A DNA stretch of 64,000 bases. Origin: Rosenbergiella nectarea (GTDB lineage: Bacteria; Pseudomonadota; Gammaproteobacteria; Enterobacterales; Enterobacteriaceae). Position 1 is the stretch's first letter. Each line of letters begins with the position of its first letter. Location of the stretch: positions 208,865-272,864 of the forward strand of contig NZ_FOGC01000003.1 of assembly GCF_900111105.1 (NCBI RefSeq). Direction: 5' to 3'. This document shows positions 23,147 to 32,794 of the stretch, one piece after another. The notes under the pieces were generated by a model. That model had not been told where the DNA came from. It did not search any database and was given only the letters and a program-made list of their open reading frames with translations. The position numbers and the translations under genes are program-made.

Positions 23147-24553
23147 TTAGACCCCGATATTTCGTAGCTTTTCGCCACGCATCAAGCGTCGCTCGATAAA
23201 TTCTAGCGTAACATTCTTGGTTTCAGGGATGAGCCAAAGGGTGATAATGATAAAGGCAATATTCATTATCGTGTATAGCCAGAAGGTTCCTGCAGCGCCA
23301 ATGGCATCCAGTAGGGTCAAGAAGGTTGCGCCGATAATCATATTGGCGACCCAGTTGGTGGTAGTCGAACAGGTGACGCCAAAGTCGCGACATTTCAGTG
23401 GTTGAATTTCTGAGCAGAGGATCCAGACAACGGGTGCGGCGCTCATCGCATAACCGGCAATACAGAGCATGGTCATGCCGACAGAAAGCCAAGGTAACAG
23501 CGGTGACGCATGACCTTGCTCGAATAATTTTAAGCAATAACCCAAGACAAAGGTACCGAGCGACATCACACAAAAACCGATAATTAAGGCCGGCTTGCGC
23601 CCCGCTTTGTCCACCATGAAAATAGCGATAAAGGTAGCAAACATAAAGGTCAGCCCTACCACTAAGGTCGCAATCATCTGCTGCTCAGTGGTGGTAAAGC
23701 CCGCCATCTTAAAGATCCGCGGCGCATAGTACATAATGATATTCATGCCCGTGAATTGCTGCATCGCTTGCAGCAACATACCGAGGAATACCACGCGGCG
23801 TACGTTACGGTTTGCTAAAAACAAGCGCCAGCCACCTTGTTTGATGCGTAAGCTTTCGCGAATTTCATCTAGCTCATGACGCGCCTGGGCGGAACTGTCG
23901 CGTAACAATCGTAACACCTTTTCAGCTTCACTATCTCTGCCCTTTTCCGCTAACCAGCGGGGACTGTTAGGTAAGAAGACCACCATAATAATGAGTGCTA
24001 CTGCCGGGAAGGCCAACACCCCGAGCATCATCCGCCAGTTTCCTGAGTAGCTAAATGCGGTATCAGATAAAAAGGCCAGTACAATCCCTAAGGTGACCAT
24101 TAATTGGTACATGCTAATCATCTTGCCGCGAACATGCTCGCTCGCCATCTCCGAGAGATAGAGCGGAGCGGTATAAGAGGCGATACCCACCGCCACCCCT
24201 AATAGCACACGCGCGATCAATAACAGTTCGATATTGGGTGCTAATGCAGAACCGATTGAGCCGATGGCAAACAAAATTCCACCGATCAATAAGCTGTATT
24301 TGCGTCCTAGATGAAAAGATAACCAACCATTACCCAGCGCGCCGATAGCCGCTCCCAACATCATGCTACTGACGACCCACTCTTGTAACCGATTACTGAG
24401 CGTAAAATGATCAGCAATGAACGGCAGCGCGCCAGCGATTACCCCGATATCTAATCCAAACAGTAGGCCAGCCACTGCGGCCGCCACAGAAACAAATAGG
24501 GTCATTCGACGCGTCTCCTGCCCCCCTTTTTTAGTCGTCTCAGCAATATTCAT
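23147..24553 (-). CDS. araE: Arabinose:proton symporter (MFS sugar porter)
   Basis: Twelve-TM sugar porter of the GalP/AraE type: [16 protein letters not shown] in TM1, the signature [10 protein letters not shown] after TM2, [13 protein letters not shown] after TM6, [17 protein letters not shown] in TM7, and the terminal [15 protein letters not shown]. 468 residues (472 for AraE). The neighbouring araC and an AraC half-site upstream favour arabinose over galactose as substrate. A C-terminal fragment of a close paralogue lies near 48.6 kb. Confidence 0.9.
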   Translation of the reverse strand: MNIAETTKKGGQETRRMTLFVSVAAAVAGLLFGLDIGVIAGALPFIADHFTLSNRLQEWVVSSMMLGAAIGALGNGWLSFHLGRKYSLLIGGILFAIGSIGSALAPNIELLLIARVLLGVAVGIASYTAPLYLSEMASEHVRGKMISMYQLMVTLGIVLAFLSDTAFSYSGNWRMMLGVLAFPAVALIIMVVFLPNSPRWLAEKGRDSEAEKVLRLLRDSSAQARHELDEIRESLRIKQGGWRLFLANRNVRRVVFLGMLLQAMQQFTGMNIIMYYAPRIFKMAGFTTTEQQMIATLVVGLTFMFATFIAIFMVDKAGRKPALIIGFCVMSLGTFVLGYCLKLFEQGHASPLLPWLSVGMTMLCIAGYAMSAAPVVWILCSEIQPLKCRDFGVTCSTTTNWVANMIIGATFLTLLDAIGAAGTFWLYTIMNIAFIIITLWLIPETKNVTLEFIERRLMRGEKLRNIGV

Positions 24554-24635
24554 GATTTATGCCTATAGCGGTTATGAAAACGTCTCCACCTTAAGCCAAT
24601 CTGCAACGGCTGATCAGAGCAAGAAACTGCGAAGA

Positions 24636-24652
24636 TATGGACAAAACAGCTG
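24636..24652 (-). promoter_or_regulatory. Candidate AraC half-site upstream of araE
   Basis: TATGGACAAAACAGCTG here resembles the AraC half-site in the araBAD control region of this window (TATGGAGAAAAACGCTA) and lies in the same orientation relative to its target gene, about 85 bp before the araE start. The second half-site is not obvious. Confidence 0.5.
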
Positions 24653-24784
24653 TCACTTCACGTTTTGTGATCTCCCTTGGAGTTCGGCAGATTACGAAAG
24701 GCTATAGGATCCACCACACTGACTATTTGCTGTGCCCGGTTTGGCTTTTTGCTAGACTAACGGCAAGCATAAAAAGGGGATGAT

Positions 24785-25798
24785 ATGGCTTCACTTAAAG
24801 ACGTTGCTCAGTTGGCAGGAGTATCAATGATGACGGTATCCCGGGTGATCAATAATGCCCCGCGTGTTACTGCTATGACCCGTCAACGCGTAGAAGAAGC
24901 CATTAACACGCTACATTACGTGCCCGACCTGTCGGCACAGAAAATTCGCGGGCAAGCCAATAGGCCCCGTACTCTTGCCGTACTGGCTGAAGATACCGCC
25001 ACCACCCCTTTCTCTGTTGATCTATTGTTAGCCATCGAGCACACCGCGCAGCGGCTCGGTTGGAACAGCTTCATCATTAATGTTTCTGCGGTGGGTGACA
25101 GGCAACGCGCCGCCCGCGAGGTGTTGGCACACCGGCCTGATGGCATTATCTACACCACTATGGGGCTTCGGAAAATCCGGCTCCCCGAGGCATTACTTGG
25201 GCTACCAGTGGTATTAGCCAACTGTATATCGGATGATACGCACCTCGCCAGCTATATTCCTGATGATTATCATGCGCAGTATCAAGCCACTCAATATCTA
25301 CTCGCACGTGGCTACCAACGTCCTCTCTGTTATTGGTTACCCGAAAACGAGCTTGCGCCGACGGCCAGGCGGCAAGGCTTCGAGCAGGCGTGGTTTGACG
25401 CCGGTAAAAACTTGGACGAGGTGACCCAATGCCATATGCCGAAAGGCGATGAGGGATATTTACAGTTGGCTGAAGTACTGGCGACGCATCTCACGCCCCC
25501 TTCACTCGCCCACGATGTACTGATTTGTGGTAATGATCGGGCCGCATTCGTGGCTTACCAGCAACTGCTGACAATGGGAGTCAAGATCCCGCAAGATATC
25601 GCGGTGATCGGTTTCGATAATCTCGTGGGGGTAGGTCATCTATTTTTGCCGGGATTAACCACCTTACAGCTGCCCCATTACCAAATTGGCGAGCAGGCGG
25701 CTCGCCATCTTATTGAACAGTGGGACAAACCTGGCGTTCATTCGCTGGCCTGCCCACTGTTAGAGCGTCACTCTATCGCCGACCGTAACGGCCAGTAG
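24785..25798 (+). CDS. cscR: Sucrose operon repressor CscR (LacI family)
   Basis: 337-residue LacI-type repressor: helix-turn-helix and hinge at residues 1-60 (SLKDVAQLAGVSMMTVSRVI, VPDLSAQKIRG), then a periplasmic-binding-protein-like effector domain closely following E. coli CscR (RPDGIIYTTMGLR, LICGNDRAAFVAYQQLL, GFDNLVGVGHLFLP). Sucrose or a derived sugar should release it from operators near cscA/cscB. Its 3' end overlaps that of the convergent cscA by 31 bases. Confidence 0.93.
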   Translation: MASLKDVAQLAGVSMMTVSRVINNAPRVTAMTRQRVEEAINTLHYVPDLSAQKIRGQANRPRTLAVLAEDTATTPFSVDLLLAIEHTAQRLGWNSFIINVSAVGDRQRAAREVLAHRPDGIIYTTMGLRKIRLPEALLGLPVVLANCISDDTHLASYIPDDYHAQYQATQYLLARGYQRPLCYWLPENELAPTARRQGFEQAWFDAGKNLDEVTQCHMPKGDEGYLQLAEVLATHLTPPSLAHDVLICGNDRAAFVAYQQLLTMGVKIPQDIAVIGFDNLVGVGHLFLPGLTTLQLPHYQIGEQAARHLIEQWDKPGVHSLACPLLERHSIADRNGQ

Positions 25799-27207
25799 TG
25801 CAGCGTATCAACTGCCACGTCTCCGCCTTGACTAAACAGCTTAAGCTGGCGGTCACCCTCGGTGGGGTAAATCCGGCTACTGAGAACCGCTTCACCGTCA
25901 TTGATAAACACCTCGATCGAGGAACGATCGATATAGATCTGCCACTGCATCGCGGTGGCGTCGCTTATCTCGACTCGCCGTGAGTCCACTAGTCCCTCCG
26001 TCGAATAGTCACGCGTCAGTGATAAACGTCGTTCGGCAACCTGATAACTTAAGGTGAGGCCCTGACCTATTTTCAGACCAAAGGCCGTGGCGCTAACTCG
26101 CTGGAGATCCCAATGAAGACTCACTTCTGCTGCCTCTACTGACTCTTGCAGCAACTTTTCCTCGATAAGTAACTGAGGTGGCCAGTAGCTACCCTCGCCG
26201 CGTAGATTCTGTAGCTCGCGAATTGGACGCTGCCGCAGTAGTCCCTTTTCTTCCGTCAACTCACGCGGCAGCGTAAAACATCCACACCATCCCTCGGCCT
26301 TAGTTGGCATCGGTGACTCCCACATATCCATCCACGCCATGATAATCCGGCGGCCATCCGCGGCGACAACACTTTGCGGTGCATAAAAATCGTGGCCATG
26401 ATCGAGCTCTTTAAAGGCTTGCTGATCGGTAAAATCGCCTCCCGCAGACCAGTGTCCGGTAATTATCCCACTCTGAAACAGATTCATAAATCTGTCGCCC
26501 TGTGCGGCGATCCCCTGAGGGGAACAGAGCAGATAATGATGCCGCCCCAGAGCAAAGAAATCCGGACACTCCCACATATAGCCCTCACCGGCGTCAGCCT
26601 GAGCTAAAACACGGTCGAAGGTCCATGCTGTCAAGGAGTCGCCGCGATAGAGCAACACTTGCCCCCGCTGCTGCGTGTCGCGTGCGCCTATCACCATCCA
26701 CCAGCTTCCTGCCTCATGCCACACCTTCGGATCGCGAAAATGCATAATACCTGCTGGGGGCTGTAGAATGACGCCTTGTTTAGTGAAAGTGATGCCATCT
26801 TGACTGGTAGCTAAACACTGAACTTCACAGATCTGACTGTCGTCTCCGACCTCGCCCAACCAACGATGCCCAGTATAAATTAACGCTAATTGGCCATTAT
26901 CGACCACCGCACTGCCAGAAAAACAGCCATCGCGATCCGCTTCGCTGTCTGGGGCTAAGGCTATCGGCTGATGATGCCATTGCACCATATCATCGCTGGT
27001 GGCATGGCCCCAGTGCATCGGCCCCCACTCCACACTAAAGGGGTGATGTTGATAGAAAGCATGATAACGTCCGTTGAAATATACCAGTCCATTAGGGTCA
27101 TTCATCCATCCGGCACGAGGGGCAAGGTGAAATTGGGGGTAGTACTGGTTGCGGCGCAGAGGATATCGCGCGTCTAACGCCTGTTGGCCCTGTTCTAACG
27201 TATTCAT
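25768..27207 (-). CDS. cscA: Sucrose hydrolase (invertase) CscA
   Basis: Glycoside hydrolase family 32 enzyme that splits cytosolic sucrose into glucose and fructose. The three acidic catalytic signatures are intact: WMNDPNG (nucleophile Asp, about residue 36), FRDPK (transition-state stabiliser) and WECPDFF (acid/base Glu). A C-terminal beta-sandwich follows. 479 residues (477 in E. coli). Divergent from cscB across two palindromic operators and tail-to-tail overlapping with cscR. Confidence 0.96.
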   Translation of the reverse strand: MNTLEQGQQALDARYPLRRNQYYPQFHLAPRAGWMNDPNGLVYFNGRYHAFYQHHPFSVEWGPMHWGHATSDDMVQWHHQPIALAPDSEADRDGCFSGSAVVDNGQLALIYTGHRWLGEVGDDSQICEVQCLATSQDGITFTKQGVILQPPAGIMHFRDPKVWHEAGSWWMVIGARDTQQRGQVLLYRGDSLTAWTFDRVLAQADAGEGYMWECPDFFALGRHHYLLCSPQGIAAQGDRFMNLFQSGIITGHWSAGGDFTDQQAFKELDHGHDFYAPQSVVAADGRRIIMAWMDMWESPMPTKAEGWCGCFTLPRELTEEKGLLRQRPIRELQNLRGEGSYWPPQLLIEEKLLQESVEAAEVSLHWDLQRVSATAFGLKIGQGLTLSYQVAERRLSLTRDYSTEGLVDSRRVEISDATAMQWQIYIDRSSIEVFINDGEAVLSSRIYPTEGDRQLKLFSQGGDVAVDTLHYWPLRSAIE

Positions 27208-27236
27208 AGCAAGCTCCTAAACTGAATTACTGCCAT

Positions 27237-27250
27237 TGTTAACGTTAACC
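27237..27250. promoter_or_regulatory. CscR-type operator 1
   Basis: Perfect 12-bp palindrome GTTAACGTTAAC (core 27238-27249) just upstream of cscA. The centred CG and the symmetry are typical of LacI/GalR-family operators. An identical 14-mer lies 64 bp away, near cscB. Confidence 0.8.
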
Positions 27251-27300
27251 TGCCGAACTGCAAAGAGATCATCATCTTAAAATGTGCGTTAAGTCACATA

Positions 27301-27314
27301 TGTTAACGTTAACC
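27301..27314. promoter_or_regulatory. CscR-type operator 2
   Basis: Second exact copy of TGTTAACGTTAACC in the cscA-cscB intergenic region, about 100 bp before the cscB start. Spacing of 64 bp centre to centre, near six helical turns, would allow looping by a tetrameric repressor or separate control of the two divergent promoters. Confidence 0.8.
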
Positions 27315-27412
27315 AAGGATAAGTGTGATGAAGATTACGCTTTCGCACTCGGCATATTCTCAAAGCGTCAAAACAGCGTATCACTATCCCTAATCGACGC
27401 ATTTGGGAGTCT

Positions 27413-28651
27413 ATGATGGTGCTTTCAATCCCTTTTAAAAACCCTAATTACCGCATTGCCTCGGGCTATTCTGCCCTTTTCTTTATTTGCTGGTCGCTAT
27501 GGTGGTCGTTATATGCCATCTGGTTGAAGCAGCGTATCGGCCTTACCGGCGCGGAGCTGGGAATGCTCTATGCCCTGAATCAAACCACCAGTATCGTCTT
27601 TATGCTCGGTTACGGCGTGATACAAGATAAGTTGGGTTTACAAAAAACCTTGATGTGGGTGATCAGCGCAGCACTGGTGCTAACTGGCCCCTTTATGACC
27701 TTTATCTACCAACCTCTGTTGCTCAATGCATTCTACGTTGGGGCAATCATTGGTGCGCTATTTCTCGGTATTGGTTACTTGGCTGGCTTTGGATTGGTGG
27801 AAGCATTTTCTGAAAAGATCAGCCGTCATTTCCATTTTGAATACGGTACGGCAAGGTCATGGGGTTCGTTAGGTTACGCCTTGGGGGCGTTTGTGGCGGG
27901 TATCCTGTTTAGTCTTGATCCTAACCTTAACTTTTGGCTAGTTTCACTGTTCGGCGTGGGCTTCGCTTATCTTAATTTTCGTTTTACCCCACCCAGGCAG
28001 GTGATCCAGCAGCAGAAAACGATTACTCGCCAAGATTTTACCGCCGTGCTTAGCGATAAACATTTTTGGCTGTTCGTCATATTCGTTATTGGGACATGGT
28101 CATTTTATAATATTTTTGACCAACAGCTATTCCCGATTTTTTATACCCAGCTTTTTAGCTCGGCGACCTTGGGGGCAAAAGTTTATAGTTACCTGAACGC
28201 GTCACAGGTGATCCTTGAAGCCTTATTTATGGCGATCACCCCGCTTTTAGTTAACCGTATCGGCGCCAAAAATGCGTTACTATTGGGCGTAATGATTATG
28301 GCGGTAAGGATTTTCTCCTGTGCGGTCAGCGTCAATCCCTATCTGATTTCAGCGGTAAAATTGCTTCATGCTTTAGAAGTCCCGCTATGTGTGATTGCAG
28401 TATTTAAATACAGTACGCTCTACTTCGATAAACGCCTCTCATCAACGATTTTTTTGATCGGCTTTCAAGTGGCCAGTTCGATCGGCGTAGTCGTCATCTC
28501 TTTTCCGCTCGGTGCGTTACACGACCAGTATGGTTACCAACACCTGTTTTGGATCATCTCAGCAATAGTCAGTGTCATGCTGCTGTTTGGAGGGATATTT
28601 TTAGGGAGACGCAAATCGCCGCCGCTAAGGGATAAGGAAGTGACACTGTAA
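27413..28651 (+). CDS. cscB: Sucrose:proton symporter CscB
   Basis: MFS permease of the oligosaccharide:H+ symporter family (LacY type) importing sucrose. Twelve hydrophobic segments; characteristic stretches include SLWWSLYAIWLK in TM1, QDKLGLQKTL after TM2, and HFEYGTARSWGSLGYALGAF. Very similar to E. coli CscB (412 against 415 residues). The start is at one of two ATG codons after GGGAG. A hairpin follows the gene. Confidence 0.95.
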   Translation: MMVLSIPFKNPNYRIASGYSALFFICWSLWWSLYAIWLKQRIGLTGAELGMLYALNQTTSIVFMLGYGVIQDKLGLQKTLMWVISAALVLTGPFMTFIYQPLLLNAFYVGAIIGALFLGIGYLAGFGLVEAFSEKISRHFHFEYGTARSWGSLGYALGAFVAGILFSLDPNLNFWLVSLFGVGFAYLNFRFTPPRQVIQQQKTITRQDFTAVLSDKHFWLFVIFVIGTWSFYNIFDQQLFPIFYTQLFSSATLGAKVYSYLNASQVILEALFMAITPLLVNRIGAKNALLLGVMIMAVRIFSCAVSVNPYLISAVKLLHALEVPLCVIAVFKYSTLYFDKRLSSTIFLIGFQVASSIGVVVISFPLGALHDQYGYQHLFWIISAIVSVMLLFGGIFLGRRKSPPLRDKEVTL

Positions 28652-28657
28652 CGAAAA

Positions 28658-28688
28658 CCACCCCATATTCATGATGACTCTGGGGTGG
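28658..28688 (-). terminator. Hairpin between cscB and phnA
   Basis: Stem CCACCCCA / TGGGGTGG. On the minus strand it is followed by TTTTCGTT, so it probably terminates phnA and may also limit cscB transcription. Confidence 0.6.
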
Positions 28689-28697
28689 AGCTCACTC

Positions 28698-29039
28698 TTA
28701 ACTATTCTTTTTCACAAACTCTGATTTCAATTTCATCGGCCCAAAGCCGTCAATTTTACAATCGATATTGTGGTCACCTTCAACTAAGCGGATACTTTTG
28801 ACTTTAGTCCCGATTTTAAGGGGCGTGGAGCTACCTTTCACTTTTAAGTCTTTGATGACGGTCACCGCATCGCCATCACTCAGTAAATTACCATTAGCAT
28901 CTCGAACGATGAGTGTCTCATCATTTTCTAGCGAGGCAGTGGTAGACCATTCGTGACCACACTCAGGACAGTTTAGTGTACCCTCGTTTTCCCAGGTAAA
29001 AGTCGATTGGCATTGGGGGCAAGGAGGAAGTGCTTGCAT
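28698..29039 (-). CDS. phnA: PhnA/YjdM zinc-ribbon protein
   Basis: 113-residue homologue of E. coli PhnA (YjdM), despite the name not required for phosphonate use. An N-terminal zinc ribbon with two CxxC pairs (CPQC, CPEC) is followed by a small beta-barrel domain conserved to the end ([20 protein letters not shown], then [10 protein letters not shown]). The frame is open four codons further, but the ATG at 29039 has GAGG at the right distance. It sits between cscB and cscK, genes that are usually adjacent. Confidence 0.92.
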   Translation of the reverse strand: MQALPPCPQCQSTFTWENEGTLNCPECGHEWSTTASLENDETLIVRDANGNLLSDGDAVTVIKDLKVKGSSTPLKIGTKVKSIRLVEGDHNIDCKIDGFGPMKLKSEFVKKNS

Positions 29040-29051
29040 GAAAAACCTCAT

Positions 29052-29089
29052 TCAAAAAATAAAAACCCTATACTTTGTGGGTATAGGGT
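29052..29089 (-). terminator. cscK terminator
   Basis: On the minus strand ACCCTATAC / GTATAGGGT forms a nine-base stem followed by TTTTATTTTTT, just after cscK and before phnA. Confidence 0.85.
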
Positions 29090-29137
29090 AACTCTTTTTC
29101 ATCACAAACACATTAAAATAAACGACGAGACCGTCGC

Positions 29138-30061
29138 TTAGAATTGCTTAGTGATTTCAGAGTAGTAAGGTAGCGCAGTCATCGCGCCTTTGGCAGTGGT
29201 GGCTAATGCCCCGCAGACCTGCGCCAAAGCGAGTACGCTCTCAAGTTGCGAGCTTGATTGCGGGAATCCCCGCGTTGACAAACCGTAAAGTAGCCCCGCG
29301 ACAAAGGCATCGCCAGCCCCAGTCGTATCGACGCTCACCACCGGTTTTGCTTCGTGATAGCTTAGGCTCCCTTGATAGAATGCAGTCACGCCTTCTTTAC
29401 CACGCGTAATGACGAGAAGCTCAGGTTGATAAGCGTCCACAACCCGTGCAATACCTTGCTCAAGTTGATGGCTGCCACTGATAAACTGCAATTCATCTTC
29501 GGAAAGTTTAATCACATCGGCGAGGGTCAGCGCTTGCGCTAAGGTGTCGCGTAGTACTTGTTCGTTAGGCCAAAAATCTTCACGAATATTCGGGTCGAAA
29601 CAGACTTTTCCACCGGCGCGGCGGATCCGCGCCATCGCTTCGAGGGTCGTGGCACGACTCGGCTCACGGCTCAGTGCGATTGAGCAACAATGTAACCACT
29701 CTTCTGCTTGAAAGCCTGGCAAATCTTGATTCACTAAAAACAGGTCAGCACTCGGTTTTACCATAAACGTGAAAGAACGCTCGCCGTCCTCGTCCAGCCC
29801 CACTACGACCGTCGACGTTCGTTGTTCCGTGTCAAAATGCATATAGTCAGTAGAGACTTGCTCTTTTTTTAGCGTATTTTGTAGAAATTTACCAAAGGGA
29901 TCATCCCCTACTCGCCCGATAAAAGCACTGTTACCCCCTAAACGGGCGATACCCACCGCGACGTTGGCAGGCGCGCCACCGGGGCATTGCAATAGACGAC
30001 CTTCACTTTCTGGTAGTAGATCGATTACCGCATCGCCTAGTACCCATACTTTCTTACTCAT
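29138..30061 (-). CDS. cscK: Fructokinase CscK
   Basis: PfkB-family kinase that phosphorylates the fructose released by CscA. The N-terminal signature CPGGAPANVAVGIARLGG and the anion-hole/catalytic motif DTTGAGDAFVAGLL with its catalytic Asp are present. The ATG at 30061 gives 307 residues, the length of E. coli CscK, and is preceded by GGAG; the frame is open 11 codons further. It has its own terminator and is separated from cscB by phnA, so it is transcribed independently. Confidence 0.95.
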   Translation of the reverse strand: MSKKVWVLGDAVIDLLPESEGRLLQCPGGAPANVAVGIARLGGNSAFIGRVGDDPFGKFLQNTLKKEQVSTDYMHFDTEQRTSTVVVGLDEDGERSFTFMVKPSADLFLVNQDLPGFQAEEWLHCCSIALSREPSRATTLEAMARIRRAGGKVCFDPNIREDFWPNEQVLRDTLAQALTLADVIKLSEDELQFISGSHQLEQGIARVVDAYQPELLVITRGKEGVTAFYQGSLSYHEAKPVVSVDTTGAGDAFVAGLLYGLSTRGFPQSSSQLESVLALAQVCGALATTAKGAMTALPYYSEITKQF

Positions 30062-30150
30062 AGTGACTCCATCAATCGTTCTAACAGTAATCAAATTAAT
30101 GTGATAGATTAGCGGCCTTTTTCAATTTAACCAGGATAATCAATTCATCG

Positions 30151-31382
30151 ATGGCAAGATTTTGGTCAAAAGAAGCTACTCTATGGGGTTTTGCCCTTTA
30201 CGGTACAGCGGTAGGCGCAGGAACATTGTTTCTCCCTATCCAACTCGGTTCCGCTGGGACGCTGGTCCTCTTCCTCACTGCCCTTGTTGCGTGGCCACTG
30301 ACCTATTGGCCGCATAAAGCCTTAAGTCAGTTTATCCTCGCGGCTCCTGCGCGTGAACCCGGAGATGGTATCACTAATGCGGTAAAATATTACTATGGAA
30401 AGCGTGTGGGGAATGTCATTACCTTCCTCTACTTTATCGCTTTCTTTGTAATTATCTTAATTTACGCCGTCGCAATCACGAATTCTCTTATAGAGCAAAT
30501 CTCTACCCATTATCCCCTGTCACATCTTGCTAGAATAGGCTTGAGTTTCTTGGTGGTCGTGCTATTGAATTTGATCTTCTTGATGGGACGCCAAGCAACG
30601 ATTCGCGTGATGGGCTTTTTGGTCTTTCCAATACTGGCTTACTTCTTCTTTTTGTCATGCTATATGGTTAAAGATTGGCATCCAGAGTTACTGTCACTTA
30701 ATGGCGAATTCTCGACGGCCAGCCTGCACCAAATATGGTTGTCACTGCCGGTAATGGTCTTCGCGTTCAGCCATACGCCGATTATCTCAACCTTTTCGGT
30801 GGCACAACGTGAAGCCCACGGCGACCAGGCCATCTCTAGTTGTGAACGCATTATGCGTTGGGCATATTTGGTCATCAGCCTGAGCGTATTATTTTCGTTT
30901 TCAGTTGTTATCTATCTATCCCTAACGCGTATATTCACGAGGCGAAGGATAAAGGATTAACGATTTTATCAGCACTGTCGATGAAGCCGGACTCACCTGC
31001 TTGGTTAGCGTTATCTGGGATTGTCGTTGCCATTGTCGCGATGTCGAAATCGTTCCTGGGGACTTACTTCGGGGTGATTGAAGGGGCAACAGAACTGACA
31101 CGTACTACCCTCAAACAAATGGGTGTTACCCGTAGTCATCGATTTAATCGCGCGCTTTCGGTCTGTATTGTGTCACTGATTACGTTTGGGGTGTGCAGTA
31201 TCAATCCTAATGCACTATCGATGATTTATGCGATCAGTGGTCCATTGATTGCAATGATTCTGTTCATCATGCCTACTCTTTCAACTTGGTTAATAAAAGA
31301 ATTAAAACCCTATCGCAGCGTAGGCAATTTTATTACGCTAATTGTGGGGATCCTTTGTGTATCGGTGATGTTCGTTCATTAA
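30151..31382 (+). pseudogene. yhjV: YhjV-like amino-acid permease, frameshifted
   Basis: Member of the hydroxy/aromatic amino-acid permease family, closest to E. coli YhjV: residues such as LYGTAVGAGTLFLPIQLGSAG, FLMGRQATIRVMGFLVFP and SHTPIISTFSV in the first frame. From about 30900 homology continues in another frame (SCYLSIPNAYIHEAKDKGL, MSKSFLGTYFGVIEGATEL) to a normal C-terminus at 31382. A single frameshift near TTTTCGTTTTCAG (30894-30906) joins the two. All else is intact, so this is a recent lesion or a sequencing error. Substrate (probably serine) is inferred from the family. Confidence 0.85.
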
Positions 31383-31388
31383 TCGATC

Positions 31389-31409
31389 AGGGCGGCCACT
31401 GGCCGCCCT
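31389..31409. terminator. Hairpin after yhjV-like gene
   Basis: Strong stem AGGGCGGCC / GGCCGCCCT without a clear T run; it lies between two converging remnants and may act as an attenuating hairpin. Confidence 0.45.
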
Positions 31410-31415
31410 ACTTAT

Positions 31416-31469
31416 CTAAAACAGCCCCAAAGGCTTCACGCCATAACTCACGAGTAGATTTTTTGTCTG
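31416..31469 (-). pseudogene. Orphan 3' end of aldB-like gene (attachment-site half)
   Basis: Minus-strand codons read [17 protein letters not shown] and stop, almost the same as the last residues of the aldB-like gene whose intact end is at 33279. The 29 bases at 31441-31469 are identical to 33304-33332, while the terminal codons differ mainly at synonymous or conservative positions. This looks like the original gene end displaced when an element integrated and supplied a replacement end. Confidence 0.75.
31441..31469. repeat. 29-bp direct repeat, left copy (att-like core)
   Basis: Exact match to 33304-33332 (starts CCATAACTCACGAGTAGA). The two copies bound a 1.86-kb A+T-rich segment carrying an acyltransferase gene. 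Confidence 0.8.
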
Positions 31470-31714
31470 ATTAGATGCAAATAAATACGAAGTAAAAACC
31501 CCGTTAAGCCCACGACTTAGCCAGCCTACTCTAAATCGCCTTTACAGATTTTTGCATTTTTGTGCCGATTTGTGTCTCTCGTTTGACACAAAATTGACAC
31601 ACCTAAAATCTAAGCGAAGGATGCTACCACAAGTAGAAACATTTCCCTATCCGTCAAGATGGTAATCCTCTCCCTCTCCTCTCGGTATCTCCTTCACCAT
31701 AAAAGTCACCACTC
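31470..31714. other. Left non-coding flank inside the att-bounded insert
   Basis: About 245 bases between the repeat and the acyltransferase gene. A T-rich, direct-repeat-poor stretch including TGTGTCTCTCGTTTGACAC at about 31571-31589, an imperfect inverted repeat. No gene seen. Confidence 0.4.
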
Positions 31715-32794
31715 CTAACACTCTGGCATCTTCTTGAGCGTAATCCTATCAGCTATAAATCCAACGAGACTTCTTGCTAACTTTATTGAAGGCTTTTCAA
31801 TTAGAAAATTTAATAAATATGCCAGTAAAATACTAATGATTATGGATGTAATAAATAAAACAGAATGGGGTAGAGTATTAAACAAGAAACCATGTTTATC
31901 AGTAATAAACATCATAACTGGGAAGTGAACCAAATAGATTGAGTATGAAACATCACCTAGGAATGATAACGGCTTAAAGTTACAATATTCACTGAGATAT
32001 TCAGAGATAACTAAAGAAGTAACAATCAACACCGCTAATGTCATCCCACCCTCAACACCGAAAACTTGAGGACCAACAACGAATGATGAAATTGAACTTA
32101 TAGCAAAGATAAACAAGAAAACTCTAGACACCGGTAAGGATTTAAATGTGTGAATTTTTTTTAAAACCTCATGCAAAAGCATACCTATTATAAACTCAAT
32201 AAATATAGTGTTGCTTAGAATTTTCAGAATGCCTCCCCACCAACTAAAACTGATGGTTCTGAGTGAAGCCTGCGAAGACCATGCAAAACTTTCGTTGAAA
32301 AACATCTGTAGAGATGTCATCAGCGAGAGAATTATAAGAATGCAAATTGAAACTCTATGCCTATAGCTTATTATCATAGATAGCATAAATATGATGTAGA
32401 AAGTTATCTCATAAGTAAGTGTCCAGGGTGGACCCAATGGGCTATATCCAAAACTTGGCCCCGGTGAATTAAAGTTTTGGAGACAGAAATACAATGCACA
32501 AACAGTTTTATCCGCATTATCCCACTTATATACAATAAGCGTTGAAAGCAGCCATACAACAAATAGACATGGCCAAATTCTAAAGACTCTTTTTATTGCA
32601 AATGTTATAGGCGGTTCATAGTGCTGGCTTGTTATGAAAGCTATTATGAATCCGCTGATGATAAAAAAAATATCAACACCTAGTGCTCCTGGGATGATTT
32701 TTGAAATCGAGCCCCCTAACAAAAATGAGTTGTGAGCGATGAGAATCAGTATCGCCGCCATCCCCCTTAGATACTGTATTGAATAGAGCTTCAA
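31715..32794 (-). CDS. Acyltransferase 3 (OafA/YrhL type) membrane protein
   Basis: 359-residue integral membrane acyltransferase with about ten TM segments. The N-terminus shows the family pattern YLRGMAAILILIAHNS followed by GVDIFFIISGFII, including the conserved Arg and His. Such enzymes O-acetylate O-antigen, exopolysaccharide or similar glycans. It starts with TTG after AGGGGGT. Base composition is markedly more A+T-rich than its neighbours, and the gene lies inside a segment bounded by a duplicated aldB-like 3' end, which indicates horizontal acquisition. The glycan substrate is unknown. Confidence 0.88.
   Translation of the reverse strand: MKLYSIQYLRGMAAILILIAHNSFLLGGSISKIIPGALGVDIFFIISGFIIAFITSQHYEPPITFAIKRVFRIWPCLFVVWLLSTLIVYKWDNADKTVCALYFCLQNFNSPGPSFGYSPLGPPWTLTYEITFYIIFMLSMIISYRHRVSICILIILSLMTSLQMFFNESFAWSSQASLRTISFSWWGGILKILSNTIFIEFIIGMLLHEVLKKIHTFKSLPVSRVFLFIFAISSISSFVVGPQVFGVEGGMTLAVLIVTSLVISEYLSEYCNFKPLSFLGDVSYSIYLVHFPVMMFITDKHGFLFNTLPHSVLFITSIIISILLAYLLNFLIEKPSIKLARSLVGFIADRITLKKMPEC

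Noticed and set aside
24554-24784. CscR operator in front of cscR
   Set aside because: No GTTAACGTTAAC-like palindrome is found there, so autoregulation through this motif is not supported.
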